NCBI GenBank assembly: GCA_902626435.1
Contig: CACOFO010000009.1
Location: 1-38,086, forward strand
Origin: an uncultured Prochlorococcus sp.
GTDB lineage: Bacteria > Cyanobacteriota > Cyanobacteriia > PCC-6307 > Cyanobiaceae
Direction of reading: 5' to 3'
Length of the DNA stretch: 38,086 nucleotides
Shown here: positions 1 to 6,233 of the stretch, piece after piece
How the letters are laid out: each line of letters opens with the position of its first letter
Numbering within the stretch: position 1 is the stretch's first letter
The notes under the pieces: model-generated
What the model was told of the DNA's origin: nothing
Database searches by the model: none
Seen by the model: only the letters and a program-made list of their open reading frames with translations
Program-made: the position numbers and the translations under genes

Positions 1-57
1 GGTAAAGTTGAAGTCCCTCAAGAAGCTTTTATGGCAGTCCTAAAATTAAACCAGTAA
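1..57 (+). CDS. C-terminal end of an unidentified protein (partial)
   Basis: Frame 1 is open from the first base and ends at a TAA at 55-57, giving 18 residues (GKVEVPQEAFMAVLKLNQ). The gene starts outside the window. The tail is too short to assign to a family. It does not look like the C-terminus of a DppB-type permease, which would be the expected partner of the next gene, so the two may not be functionally linked. It could be a chance open frame, but the composition and the position just ahead of a same-strand gene favour a real gene end. Confidence 0.5.
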   Translation, partial: GKVEVPQEAFMAVLKLNQ

Positions 58-134
58 TTTTTTAAAATTTAAAATTAATAACTATTTTTTTTTAAAAGAA
101 TTGGGTATATTTCAATCATATCTATAAAAAAAAA

Positions 135-977
135 TTGGATATTAAATCATTCAATCGTGTCGGCGCAAATATCAGAAAAGCTGGATTTTTAATTGTACTT
201 TTTTATCTTCTTGTTGTTTTAATAATGAAATTTTTAGAGGCCAATAATTTTTTTGGTTATTCATTTTCAATATTAAGCAATGATATCTTTGCCCCTCCTT
301 CGCTTAATCATTTCTGTGGCACGGATAGATTAGGAAGAGATGTTTGCTTAAGAACTTTGCAAGGATCATCTTTAGCTATAGAAGTTGTTTTTTTAGCTAT
401 TCTTTTTTCATTAAGTTTGGGTTTGCCATTAGGACTATTAAGTGGATATTTTGGTGGCTTTTTTGATAAATGTTTATCGCTAATCATGGATACTATTTTT
501 TCAATACCTGTAATTTTGCTTTCAGTTGTTGTTGCTTTTGTCTTGGGTAAGGGTATTCTTAACGCCGCTTTGGCATTGTGTATTGTTTACTCGCCTCAAT
601 ATTTTAGATTAATTAGAAATCAGACAATATTAGTTAAATCCGAAACTTACGTTGAGGCAGCTCAAGTTTCAGGAGCTGATGTCAAGACAATTATTTTTAA
701 ATATATTCTCCCAAATGTAATAACACCTTTGCCTATTCTGCTTACTCTAAATGCTGCGGATGCTGTTTTGGTATTAGGAAGTTTAGGATTTTTAGGTCTT
801 GGTGTTCCCGCAGATGTCCCAGAGTGGGGAAGTGATTTAAATCTTGCTCTTGCCGCTTTGCCTACAGGTATATGGTGGACAGCTTTGTTTCCAGGTTTGG
901 CAATGTTTTTTTTAGTTTTAGGTCTTTCTTTTATAGGTGAGGATCTAGAAGAAATTTTTGATAGTCAGAAGTCTTAA
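135..977 (+). CDS. ABC transporter permease, DppC/OppC type (peptide/nickel family)
   Basis: Inner-membrane permease of the BPD_transp_1 superfamily, in the dipeptide/oligopeptide/nickel branch. The sequence shows an N-terminal membrane segment (about residues 18-35), the family signature GTDRLGRDV near residue 62, several further hydrophobic spans, and the EAA loop (YVEAAQVSGADVKTIIFKYI, about 172-191) that docks on the ATPase. The C-terminus (GEDLEEIFD) also matches the family. Length (280 aa) is normal. The start is a TTG at 135; the in-frame stop at 93-95 and the lack of an upstream ATG leave little choice. No partner permease, ATPase or binding protein lies next to it here, so the substrate cannot be inferred. 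It meets trmH tail to tail with a 5-bp gap. Confidence 0.85.
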   Translation: MDIKSFNRVGANIRKAGFLIVLFYLLVVLIMKFLEANNFFGYSFSILSNDIFAPPSLNHFCGTDRLGRDVCLRTLQGSSLAIEVVFLAILFSLSLGLPLGLLSGYFGGFFDKCLSLIMDTIFSIPVILLSVVVAFVLGKGILNAALALCIVYSPQYFRLIRNQTILVKSETYVEAAQVSGADVKTIIFKYILPNVITPLPILLTLNAADAVLVLGSLGFLGLGVPADVPEWGSDLNLALAALPTGIWWTALFPGLAMFFLVLGLSFIGEDLEEIFDSQKS

Positions 978-982
978 TAAAT

Positions 983-1654
983 TTAGTTTTCTTTAATAGG
1001 ATCAAATTCGCCTTGATCATTCAACTTTGGATATTCTTTAGCTGATTTTTTATATATCTCAGCTAATTCTGGATAACACCATTCAAAAAGTGTTTTTTGA
1101 TATTCATCTATATTTAAACCTTCTCCGTTAGAGGGCAATATACATTTATTTTTTCTCTGGCGAATAGCTTCAAATAATAATATGGAAGCAGCAACTGAAA
1201 CATTCAGGGATTGAACCATACCTCTCATAGGTATGAAAATTGATTGATCAACCATCGAAATAAGTTCATTACTTAATCCCCATTTTTCTGCTCCTAAAAC
1301 AAAACATGTATTTTGAGAATAATCAAAATTTCTATAATCTACAGATTCACTATTAAGAGTCGTTCCATATAATTTAAAACCCTTATTCTTTAAATCAGAT
1401 ATTGCCTTGATAATACTTTCATGATTATTTAGTTTGACCCATTTTTGACTTCCTTGAGCAGTACTATTAAAGGTCTTAATTGTATCCCTTTTGCTAATGA
1501 AATTTGCTTCAAAAACTCCTGCTGCATCACAAGTCCTTAATATTGCAGATAGATTATGTGGTTTATTGACATCCTCAACTAAAACAGTCAAGTTTTTCAT
1601 TCTGCAACCTAGAACATTTTTGATTCGCTCAAATCTTCTTGGCAAAATTGTCAT
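983..1654 (-). CDS. trmH: tRNA (guanosine-2'-O)-methyltransferase, TrmH/SpoU family
   Basis: SPOUT-fold methyltransferase expected to methylate the ribose of G18 in the tRNA D-loop using S-adenosylmethionine. All three SpoU motifs are visible: motif 1 NLSAILRTCDAAGV (residues 34-47) with N34 and catalytic R40, motif 2 around GAEKWGLSNE (121-130), and motif 3 SLNVSVAASI (149-158), which forms the trefoil-knot SAM site. The N-terminal basic segment and the C-terminal tail beyond the knot resemble TrmH rather than the rRNA enzyme RlmB. The start is an ATG (1652-1654). It is divergent from the small protein at 1751, with 96 bp between the starts. Confidence 0.88.
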   Translation of the reverse strand: MTILPRRFERIKNVLGCRMKNLTVLVEDVNKPHNLSAILRTCDAAGVFEANFISKRDTIKTFNSTAQGSQKWVKLNNHESIIKAISDLKNKGFKLYGTTLNSESVDYRNFDYSQNTCFVLGAEKWGLSNELISMVDQSIFIPMRGMVQSLNVSVAASILLFEAIRQRKNKCILPSNGEGLNIDEYQKTLFEWCYPELAEIYKKSAKEYPKLNDQGEFDPIKEN

Positions 1655-1677
1655 TTACAATTTTTCACACTTTTTAA

Positions 1678-1683
1678 ATTATA
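1678..1683 (-). promoter_or_regulatory. candidate -10 box for trmH
   Basis: The minus strand reads TATAAT here, 24 bases before the trmH ATG, which would give a leader of about 16 nt. No clear -35 element is seen. Perfect TATAAT hexamers occur by chance in DNA this AT-rich, so this rests on position alone. Confidence 0.3.
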
Positions 1684-1720
1684 TTCAAAAAATATAAATT
1701 ACCTATTAAATCTCTTGGTT

Positions 1721-1726
1721 TATAAT
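1721..1726 (+). promoter_or_regulatory. candidate -10 box for the 1751 gene
   Basis: TATAAT on the plus strand, 24 bases before the ATG at 1751. A transcript starting about 7 bases downstream would have a leader of under 20 nt. No Shine-Dalgarno sequence is visible ahead of the ATG, which fits a short leader. Evidence is position and consensus only. Confidence 0.35.
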
Positions 1727-1750
1727 ATTTAAGTAGTATGAATTATCTCC

Positions 1751-1954
1751 ATGGCATACATAGAATGGGACTATACAGTTATAACTAGCATGGTAGAAAA
1801 ACAAGGATGGAATTTGCCTGAGCGAGATTCTGAAGAATGGAATAAATTTAAAGATGAATTAGGAGAAAAAATGAGAGGAGTTGGTCTCGTTTTCGAAAAA
1901 TATTGTAAATTCACCCCTGACGTGGGTGAAGGGGTTCATCTTTTAGATGAATAG
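1751..1954 (+). CDS. small conserved picocyanobacterial protein of unknown function
   Basis: A 67-residue acidic, soluble protein without signal peptide or membrane segment. It carries a W-x-LPERDSEEW segment (about residues 20-31) followed by a predicted helix, and ends VGEGVHLLDE. I do not recognise a named domain. The ATG at 1751 follows a good -10 candidate, and a hairpin lies just after the stop, so it looks like a monocistronic gene. The charged, non-random composition and the isolated transcription unit support it being real. No function is proposed. Confidence 0.7.
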   Translation: MAYIEWDYTVITSMVEKQGWNLPERDSEEWNKFKDELGEKMRGVGLVFEKYCKFTPDVGEGVHLLDE

Positions 1955-1971
1955 TTAAAAATAGTTTTAAA

Positions 1972-1997
1972 CCATTGATGTATCCCTTAATCAATGG
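1972..1997 (+). terminator. candidate hairpin after the 1751 gene
   Basis: CCATTGAT (1972-1979) and ATCAATGG (1990-1997) form a perfect 8-bp stem with a 10-nt loop, flanked by an A-rich stretch before and CTTATTAATT after. It begins 18 bases past the stop at 1954. The stem is AT-rich and the T-tract is interrupted, so it is a weak intrinsic terminator at best. The remaining DNA up to 2154 has stops in all frames and no recognisable RNA. Confidence 0.35.
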
Positions 1998-2154
1998 CTT
2001 ATTAATTCCTAAGATAATACAATTTAATTAAATTAGAACTGGTAATTATTAAGGCTTTATAAAGCTTGTTCTGTAAAAAGCTTATTCGTATTAAAAAAAT
2101 TTATTTTTTTACTCCCACAAAAAAGTTATTTAAATTCTATATTTGTATTAAAAT

Positions 2155-2547
2155 ATGAAAAATAAATTAACTTTTTTGTTCGACGGTGGTTGTCCACTTT
2201 GCTTGAGAGAAACAAATTTTCTAAAAAAAAGGGATATCTCAAATCAAATTTCATTTGTAGATATTAACAGTAAAAATTATGATCAAAATCTTTTTAAGGG
2301 AATCTCATATTCAGAAGCCATGTCAAACCTGCATGGGATTATGGAAAACGGTGAAATTATTAGAGGATTAGATGTGCTTGCATATTCTTATGAATTAATT
2401 GGATTAGGTTGGGTTTATTATCCTTTGAAAATTAATTTCTTATCTCCATTATTGAGGCGGGTTTACAGATATTGGGCAAAATATAGACTTAAAATTACAG
2501 GTCGATCTAACATTGAAAAACTTTGTACCTCTAAGTGTGATCAATAA
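2155..2547 (+). CDS. DCC-family thiol-disulfide oxidoreductase-like protein (DUF393)
   Basis: A 130-residue protein of the DCC/DUF393 family, named for its DGxCxxC motif, seen here as FDGGCPLC at residues 9-16 (C13 and C16). Family members have a thioredoxin-like arrangement with a CxxC redox pair and are assumed to be oxidoreductases, though physiological substrates are mostly unknown. A hydrophobic stretch (LGWVYYPLKINFLSPLL, about 85-101) may pack against the membrane or a partner. There is a second cysteine pair at the extreme C-terminus (C124 and C128). It is the first gene of a tight operon ending in the photolyase: 2 bp to the next start. That context suggests a supporting redox role, which is inference. 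Confidence 0.85.
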   Translation: MKNKLTFLFDGGCPLCLRETNFLKKRDISNQISFVDINSKNYDQNLFKGISYSEAMSNLHGIMENGEIIRGLDVLAYSYELIGLGWVYYPLKINFLSPLLRRVYRYWAKYRLKITGRSNIEKLCTSKCDQ

Positions 2548-2549
2548 AT

Positions 2550-2786
2550 ATGGAAAATATTGACATAGACAGAATAATAGAAATGTGTTGGGAAGATAGA
2601 ACACCGTTTGAAGCTATTGAGTATCAATTTGGTTTAAAAGAGGAAGATGCGATAAAAATTATGCGTCAAAATCTAAAATCTAAATCCTTCAAAGTTTGGC
2701 GAAAAAGAGTTTCGGGAAGAAATACTAAACATATGGCGCTTAAAGATTCAACTAGATTTAAATCTACTCATAGGAGAAAATTATAA
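2550..2786 (+). CDS. TIGR03643 (DUF2805) family small protein
   Basis: A 78-residue protein. The core IDRIIEMCWEDRTPFEAIEY, followed by a short turn and GLKEEDAIKIMRQ, matches the TIGR03643/DUF2805 family and looks like a helix-turn-helix of the Trp-repressor type. The second half (residues 40-78) is strongly basic, with FKVWRKRVSGRNTKHM and an Arg/Lys-rich tail, which fits nucleic-acid binding; that is inference. The biochemical role of the family is not established to my knowledge. It starts with ATG 2 bp after the DUF393 gene and ends 3 bp before the DUF2256 gene, so co-translation with the photolyase is likely. Confidence 0.85.
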   Translation: MENIDIDRIIEMCWEDRTPFEAIEYQFGLKEEDAIKIMRQNLKSKSFKVWRKRVSGRNTKHMALKDSTRFKSTHRRKL

Positions 2787-2789
2787 ATT

Positions 2790-2921
2790 TTGAAGAATCT
2801 TTCTACTAAAACTTGTCCTGTTTGCAATCGGCCATTCGAGTGGCGTAAGAAATGGAAAAACTGTTGGGATGATGTTATCTACTGTTCAAAAAAATGTAGT
2901 AATAGAAAGTCGCAAAGATGA
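2790..2921 (+). CDS. DUF2256 small zinc-binding protein, 43 aa
   Basis: A short ORF starting with TTG at 2790, 3 bp after the previous stop; an in-frame stop at 2784-2786 rules out an earlier start. It encodes 43 residues with CPVC at 9-12, a conserved basic/aromatic stretch ([14 protein letters not shown]) and CSKKC at 32-36, the DUF2256 pattern. The two cysteine pairs should bind one zinc ion. Its TGA (2919-2921) overlaps the photolyase ATG (2918-2920) as ATGA, which points to translational coupling. DUF2256 genes are, as far as I know, frequent neighbours of this photolyase family. The function is unknown; a nucleic-acid or protein-binding adaptor is a guess. Confidence 0.85.
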   Translation: MKNLSTKTCPVCNRPFEWRKKWKNCWDDVIYCSKKCSNRKSQR

Positions 2922-4408
2922 AACAAGTATCAATTATTTTTCCCAATCAACTTTTTAGAGAAAGCCCAATCTTAAAAATAAATTGTGAAATTTTAATTTT
3001 GGAAGACTCACTATTTTTTGGGAATGATAAATTTCATAAATTAATTAACCATAAAAATAAGTTAGTTTTTCATAGAGCATCTATGCTCGCTTATAAAAAA
3101 TATTTAGAAAAATCTGGCTTTAAAGTTTTATATATCGAAAACAAGAATAATATTTCGACAGTTGAATACTTATCAGAATTTATTAAAGATAAATATCAGA
3201 AAATAAATCTTATAGATCCTCATGATTTTTTAATAATGAAGAGGATCAAAAATTTTGTTGAAAGTAATAATTTAGCTTTAGATGTTCTTCCCTCTCCTAT
3301 GTTTATGAGCAGTGATGATTTAAAAGAGTTATTTGCATCAAATACAAAAAAACCTCTTATGGGTAGATTTTATGAGAAACAAAGAAAAAGCCAAAAGATA
3401 TTAATTAATTCGGATGAAACACCTGAAGGGGGTAAGTGGAGTTTCGATGAAATGAATAGGAAAAAATTACCAAAGAAAATAAGCATACCTGATACACCCA
3501 TATTACCAAAAAATAAATTTGTAATTTATGCCGAGAAGTCATTGGCTAATTTTGATATAGAGTTTATTGGAGAAAGTAATAACTTTATATATCCAACTAA
3601 TTTTGATGAGGCAGATAAATGGTTAAATGATTTTTTTAAAAATAGATTTTTCTTTTTTGGAGATTATGAAGATGCTATTTCTAATGAAAATTCTTTTTTA
3701 TGGCATAGTTTACTTTCTCCTCTCTTAAATAGTGGTTTACTAACGCCAAATGAAGTAGTAAATAAAGCATTACTTTATGCCAAAAATAATAATGTTCCAA
3801 TTAACTCTTTAGAGGGTTTTATTCGTCAAATTATTGGATGGAGAGAATTTATTTGCCTTGTCTATAAGAAGTATGGAACAGAGATGCGAAATAGTAATTT
3901 TTGGAATTTTGAAAATAAGCCAATTCCGAAATCTTTTTATCAAGGAAATACAGGAATTGAACCAGTAGACATTGTTATAAAAAATATTATTAAATTTGGT
4001 TATTGTCATCATATTGAGAGGCTTATGATTGTTGGCAATTTTATGCTTCTATGTAGAATTCACCCCAACCAAGTTTATAAATGGTTTATGGAAATGTTTA
4101 TTGATTCTTATGATTGGGTGATGGTACCTAATGTTTATGGAATGAGTCAGTTTAGTGATGGAGGTATTTTCTCAACTAAACCATATATTTCAAGCTCTAA
4201 TTATGTAAAAAAAATGTCAAATTTTAAAAGTGGACCTTGGTGTACAATATGGGATGGCTTATTTTGGAAATTTATTAAAGATAATGAAATCTTTTTTAGG
4301 AAGCAATATCGACTAGCAATGTTAACGCGAAATCTCGATAAAATGCCAGAGGAAAGATTAAATAATCACTTAAAAACGGCAGATAAATTTTTAAAAAATA
4401 TTCAATGA
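2918..4408 (+). CDS. FeS-BCP family photolyase/cryptochrome (DPRP, (6-4)-type) lacking the FeS cysteines
   Basis: A 496-residue protein of the deoxyribodipyrimidine photolyase-related family (PhrB/CryB group), flavoproteins that use FAD and blue light to repair (6-4) photoproducts or sense light. The N-terminal Rossmann domain (about 1-130) starts with SIIFPNQLF and should hold the antenna pigment. The C-terminal FAD domain has [13 protein letters not shown] (299-311), [15 protein letters not shown] (361-375, with H364 and H365 at the family's catalytic His-His position) and [13 protein letters not shown] (404-416). Of the four cysteines that hold the 4Fe-4S cluster, only C442 remains: the first aligns with P349, the CxxC pair with K437 and a shortened loop. 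The start ATG overlaps the DUF2256 stop. Repair substrate and cluster loss are inferred from alignment by eye. Confidence 0.9.
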   Translation: MKQVSIIFPNQLFRESPILKINCEILILEDSLFFGNDKFHKLINHKNKLVFHRASMLAYKKYLEKSGFKVLYIENKNNISTVEYLSEFIKDKYQKINLIDPHDFLIMKRIKNFVESNNLALDVLPSPMFMSSDDLKELFASNTKKPLMGRFYEKQRKSQKILINSDETPEGGKWSFDEMNRKKLPKKISIPDTPILPKNKFVIYAEKSLANFDIEFIGESNNFIYPTNFDEADKWLNDFFKNRFFFFGDYEDAISNENSFLWHSLLSPLLNSGLLTPNEVVNKALLYAKNNNVPINSLEGFIRQIIGWREFICLVYKKYGTEMRNSNFWNFENKPIPKSFYQGNTGIEPVDIVIKNIIKFGYCHHIERLMIVGNFMLLCRIHPNQVYKWFMEMFIDSYDWVMVPNVYGMSQFSDGGIFSTKPYISSSNYVKKMSNFKSGPWCTIWDGLFWKFIKDNEIFFRKQYRLAMLTRNLDKMPEERLNNHLKTADKFLKNIQ

Positions 4409-4513
4409 TTTAAGACTAATAATTTACAGTAAATTTTGAAAAATTAAGAGAATATTATATTATTACGAAATATTACAGACCGATGTTAAGTTTGAAAAAA
4501 TAATATTTATTTT

Positions 4514-4693
4514 ATGGAAATTGGAACACTTTTTTTGAAAAGTAATTCAACAGGAATTATCACTTTTTCTGAATTAGATTGGATAACTACCCATCAATCT
4601 AAGTTTTCAAGATTAGAGGAATCTATAGCCATTAAGTTAGGAAGAATGCTTGATTCAGGATCTATAAATATAGGTTGCCGTTTAAATTCCTGA
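4514..4693 (+). CDS. small conserved protein of unknown function, 59 aa
   Basis: ATG at 4514 opens a 59-codon frame ending in TGA (4691-4693). The protein begins MEIGTLFLKSNSTGIITFSE, then a helical segment with LEESIAIKLGRMLDSG, and ends IGCRLNS. The mix of hydrophobic and charged residues looks coded rather than random. It has no signal peptide or membrane span. It stands alone 105 bp after the photolyase gene, in a stretch otherwise empty of genes (4409-4906). I recall proteins of this shape as conserved hypotheticals in picocyanobacteria but cannot name a family. Confidence 0.6.
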   Translation: MEIGTLFLKSNSTGIITFSELDWITTHQSKFSRLEESIAIKLGRMLDSGSINIGCRLNS

Positions 4694-4712
4694 TTATCTT
4701 TTTATTTTATTA

Positions 4713-4856
4713 ATGAAGTATCAAGAAAAGAAAAATTTATTATTTAGGGAAAGAGTTCATTCTTTAAACATCTTTCTTTTTTTAGGATTTAATCTTACAC
4801 TCATTTCTGTCCTAGGTTTTATTTGGTTCAATTCTTCAATTGAAAAAGTAGTTTAA
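4713..4856 (+). CDS. small single-span membrane protein, 47 aa
   Basis: ATG at 4713, TAA at 4854-4856. The 47 residues have a basic N-terminus (MKYQEKKNLLFRERVHS) followed by one strongly hydrophobic segment (NIFLFLGFNLTLISVLGFIWF, about 19-39) and a short polar tail, so the positive-inside rule puts the N-terminus in the cytoplasm. It follows the 59-aa ORF by 19 bp on the same strand and may share its transcript. No family is recognised. AT-rich DNA readily yields hydrophobic frames, which limits confidence, but the sharp charge/hydrophobic pattern is typical of real small membrane proteins. Confidence 0.5.
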   Translation: MKYQEKKNLLFRERVHSLNIFLFLGFNLTLISVLGFIWFNSSIEKVV

Positions 4857-4906
4857 ATTTTTGAATTTTTTGTATATTAAAGTTATCTTACATTATAAAT
4901 TTTATC

Positions 4907-6223
4907 TTGAGCCTTGGATATTTACAAAGAAAAGCAGCTTGGGAAATTTTATTAAAAGTTAGTTCAGGTGATTTTTCTGATCATGCCCTTGAAAAGGTTT
5001 TGAAAAATTATCAATTTGATCCTCTTGATATTGCTTTTATTACTGAATTATCTTTTGGATGTATAAGGTATAGAAAATTTCTTGATCTTTGGGTGGATCA
5101 TACATCAAAAATTACTCATAAAAAGCAGCCTCCAAAATTAAGATGGCTTTTACATGTAGGTTTATATCAACTATTGAAAATGGATAAAATTCCATTTCGT
5201 GCAGCTATTTCTACTACTGTAGAAGTAGCTAAAAAAACACATTTAAAGGGTTTAACAGGAACTGTAAATGCGATATTGAGAAATGCATCAAAAAAAATAA
5301 ATCATGAAATATTTCCAAAAATATCTTCTGATAAAAAAGAAAAAATTTCTTATCTTGAGTCATTGCCATTATGGCTTGTAAATGATCTTTATAAATGGGT
5401 AGGAAATAATGATGCTGAAAATATCGCTAAGGCATTTAATAAAAAACCTTCAATTGATTTGAGAATTAACCAACTAAAAACTGATTTAGATGAGTTTATG
5501 AAAGTACTTCATGAAAACAAAATTGATGCTGAAATTATTAAGGATTTTAATAATGGAATTACATTAAAATCTAATCCAAGATCTATTAAAAAATTACCAG
5601 GATATAGTGATGGACTTTGGACAATTCAAGATAGATCTTCTCAGTGGGTAGCACCTCTTTTAGATCCAAAACAAGGTGAAAAGATTTTAGATGCTTGTGC
5701 AGCGCCAGGTAGTAAATCTACGCACTTGGCAGAATTAGTAAATGATAGTGCTGAAATACTAGCTGTAGATAGATCAGAAAAAAGATTGAAAATACTTCAA
5801 TCAAATTTAGAAAGGTTAAATTTAAAATCTATCAATATCCTCAAGGCTGATGCAACAAGATTGATTGAATTAAATCCAAATTTTATATCTTATTTTGATA
5901 AGATTTTGTTAGATGCCCCCTGTTCTGGGATTGGAACTCTTTCAAGGAATCCTGATTCGAGATGGTCTTTAAGTAAAGAAAAAATAAAATCCTTAACTTT
6001 ATTGCAGGAAAAACTATTACAAAGTATTGTTCCTCTTTTGAAAAAAGATGGAACTTTAGTTTATTCAACTTGTACTATCTGCCCTGATGAAAATAATTTC
6101 TTAATTGAAAGATTTATTGAAAAAAACAAAGATTTAAGGTTAGTTAGCCAAAAACAAATTTTACCTAGCTTAGACTTCCCTGGTGATGGATTTTATTCTG
6201 CAATAATTTCTTATAAAACTTAA
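4907..6223 (+). CDS. rsmB: 16S rRNA (cytosine-967-C5)-methyltransferase RsmB/Sun
   Basis: 438-residue m5C methyltransferase. An N-terminal NusB-like RNA-binding domain (about 1-130, with GCIRYRKFLDLWV and NAILRN) precedes the Rossmann catalytic domain. SAM-binding motif I is DACAAPGSKS (262-271). The two characteristic cysteines are C339 in DAPCSG (336-341) and the nucleophile C389 in YSTCT (386-390). This two-domain order distinguishes RsmB from RsmF. The start is TTG at 4907; the translated N-terminus SLGYLQRKAAWEIL begins the NusB domain as expected. It meets the PBP gene tail to tail with a 10-bp gap. Confidence 0.92.
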   Translation: MSLGYLQRKAAWEILLKVSSGDFSDHALEKVLKNYQFDPLDIAFITELSFGCIRYRKFLDLWVDHTSKITHKKQPPKLRWLLHVGLYQLLKMDKIPFRAAISTTVEVAKKTHLKGLTGTVNAILRNASKKINHEIFPKISSDKKEKISYLESLPLWLVNDLYKWVGNNDAENIAKAFNKKPSIDLRINQLKTDLDEFMKVLHENKIDAEIIKDFNNGITLKSNPRSIKKLPGYSDGLWTIQDRSSQWVAPLLDPKQGEKILDACAAPGSKSTHLAELVNDSAEILAVDRSEKRLKILQSNLERLNLKSINILKADATRLIELNPNFISYFDKILLDAPCSGIGTLSRNPDSRWSLSKEKIKSLTLLQEKLLQSIVPLLKKDGTLVYSTCTICPDENNFLIERFIEKNKDLRLVSQKQILPSLDFPGDGFYSAIISYKT

Positions 6224-6233
6224 AAATAAAATT

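Noticed and set aside
1491-1697. 68-codon plus-strand frame over the trmH start
   Set aside because: Antisense to the conserved SpoU motif 1 of trmH; no features of its own.
2060-2090. Two AAGCTT sites as a possible hairpin before the DUF393 gene
   Set aside because: Arms of six AT-rich bases with a 10-base loop are too weak, and no T-tract or conserved context is visible.
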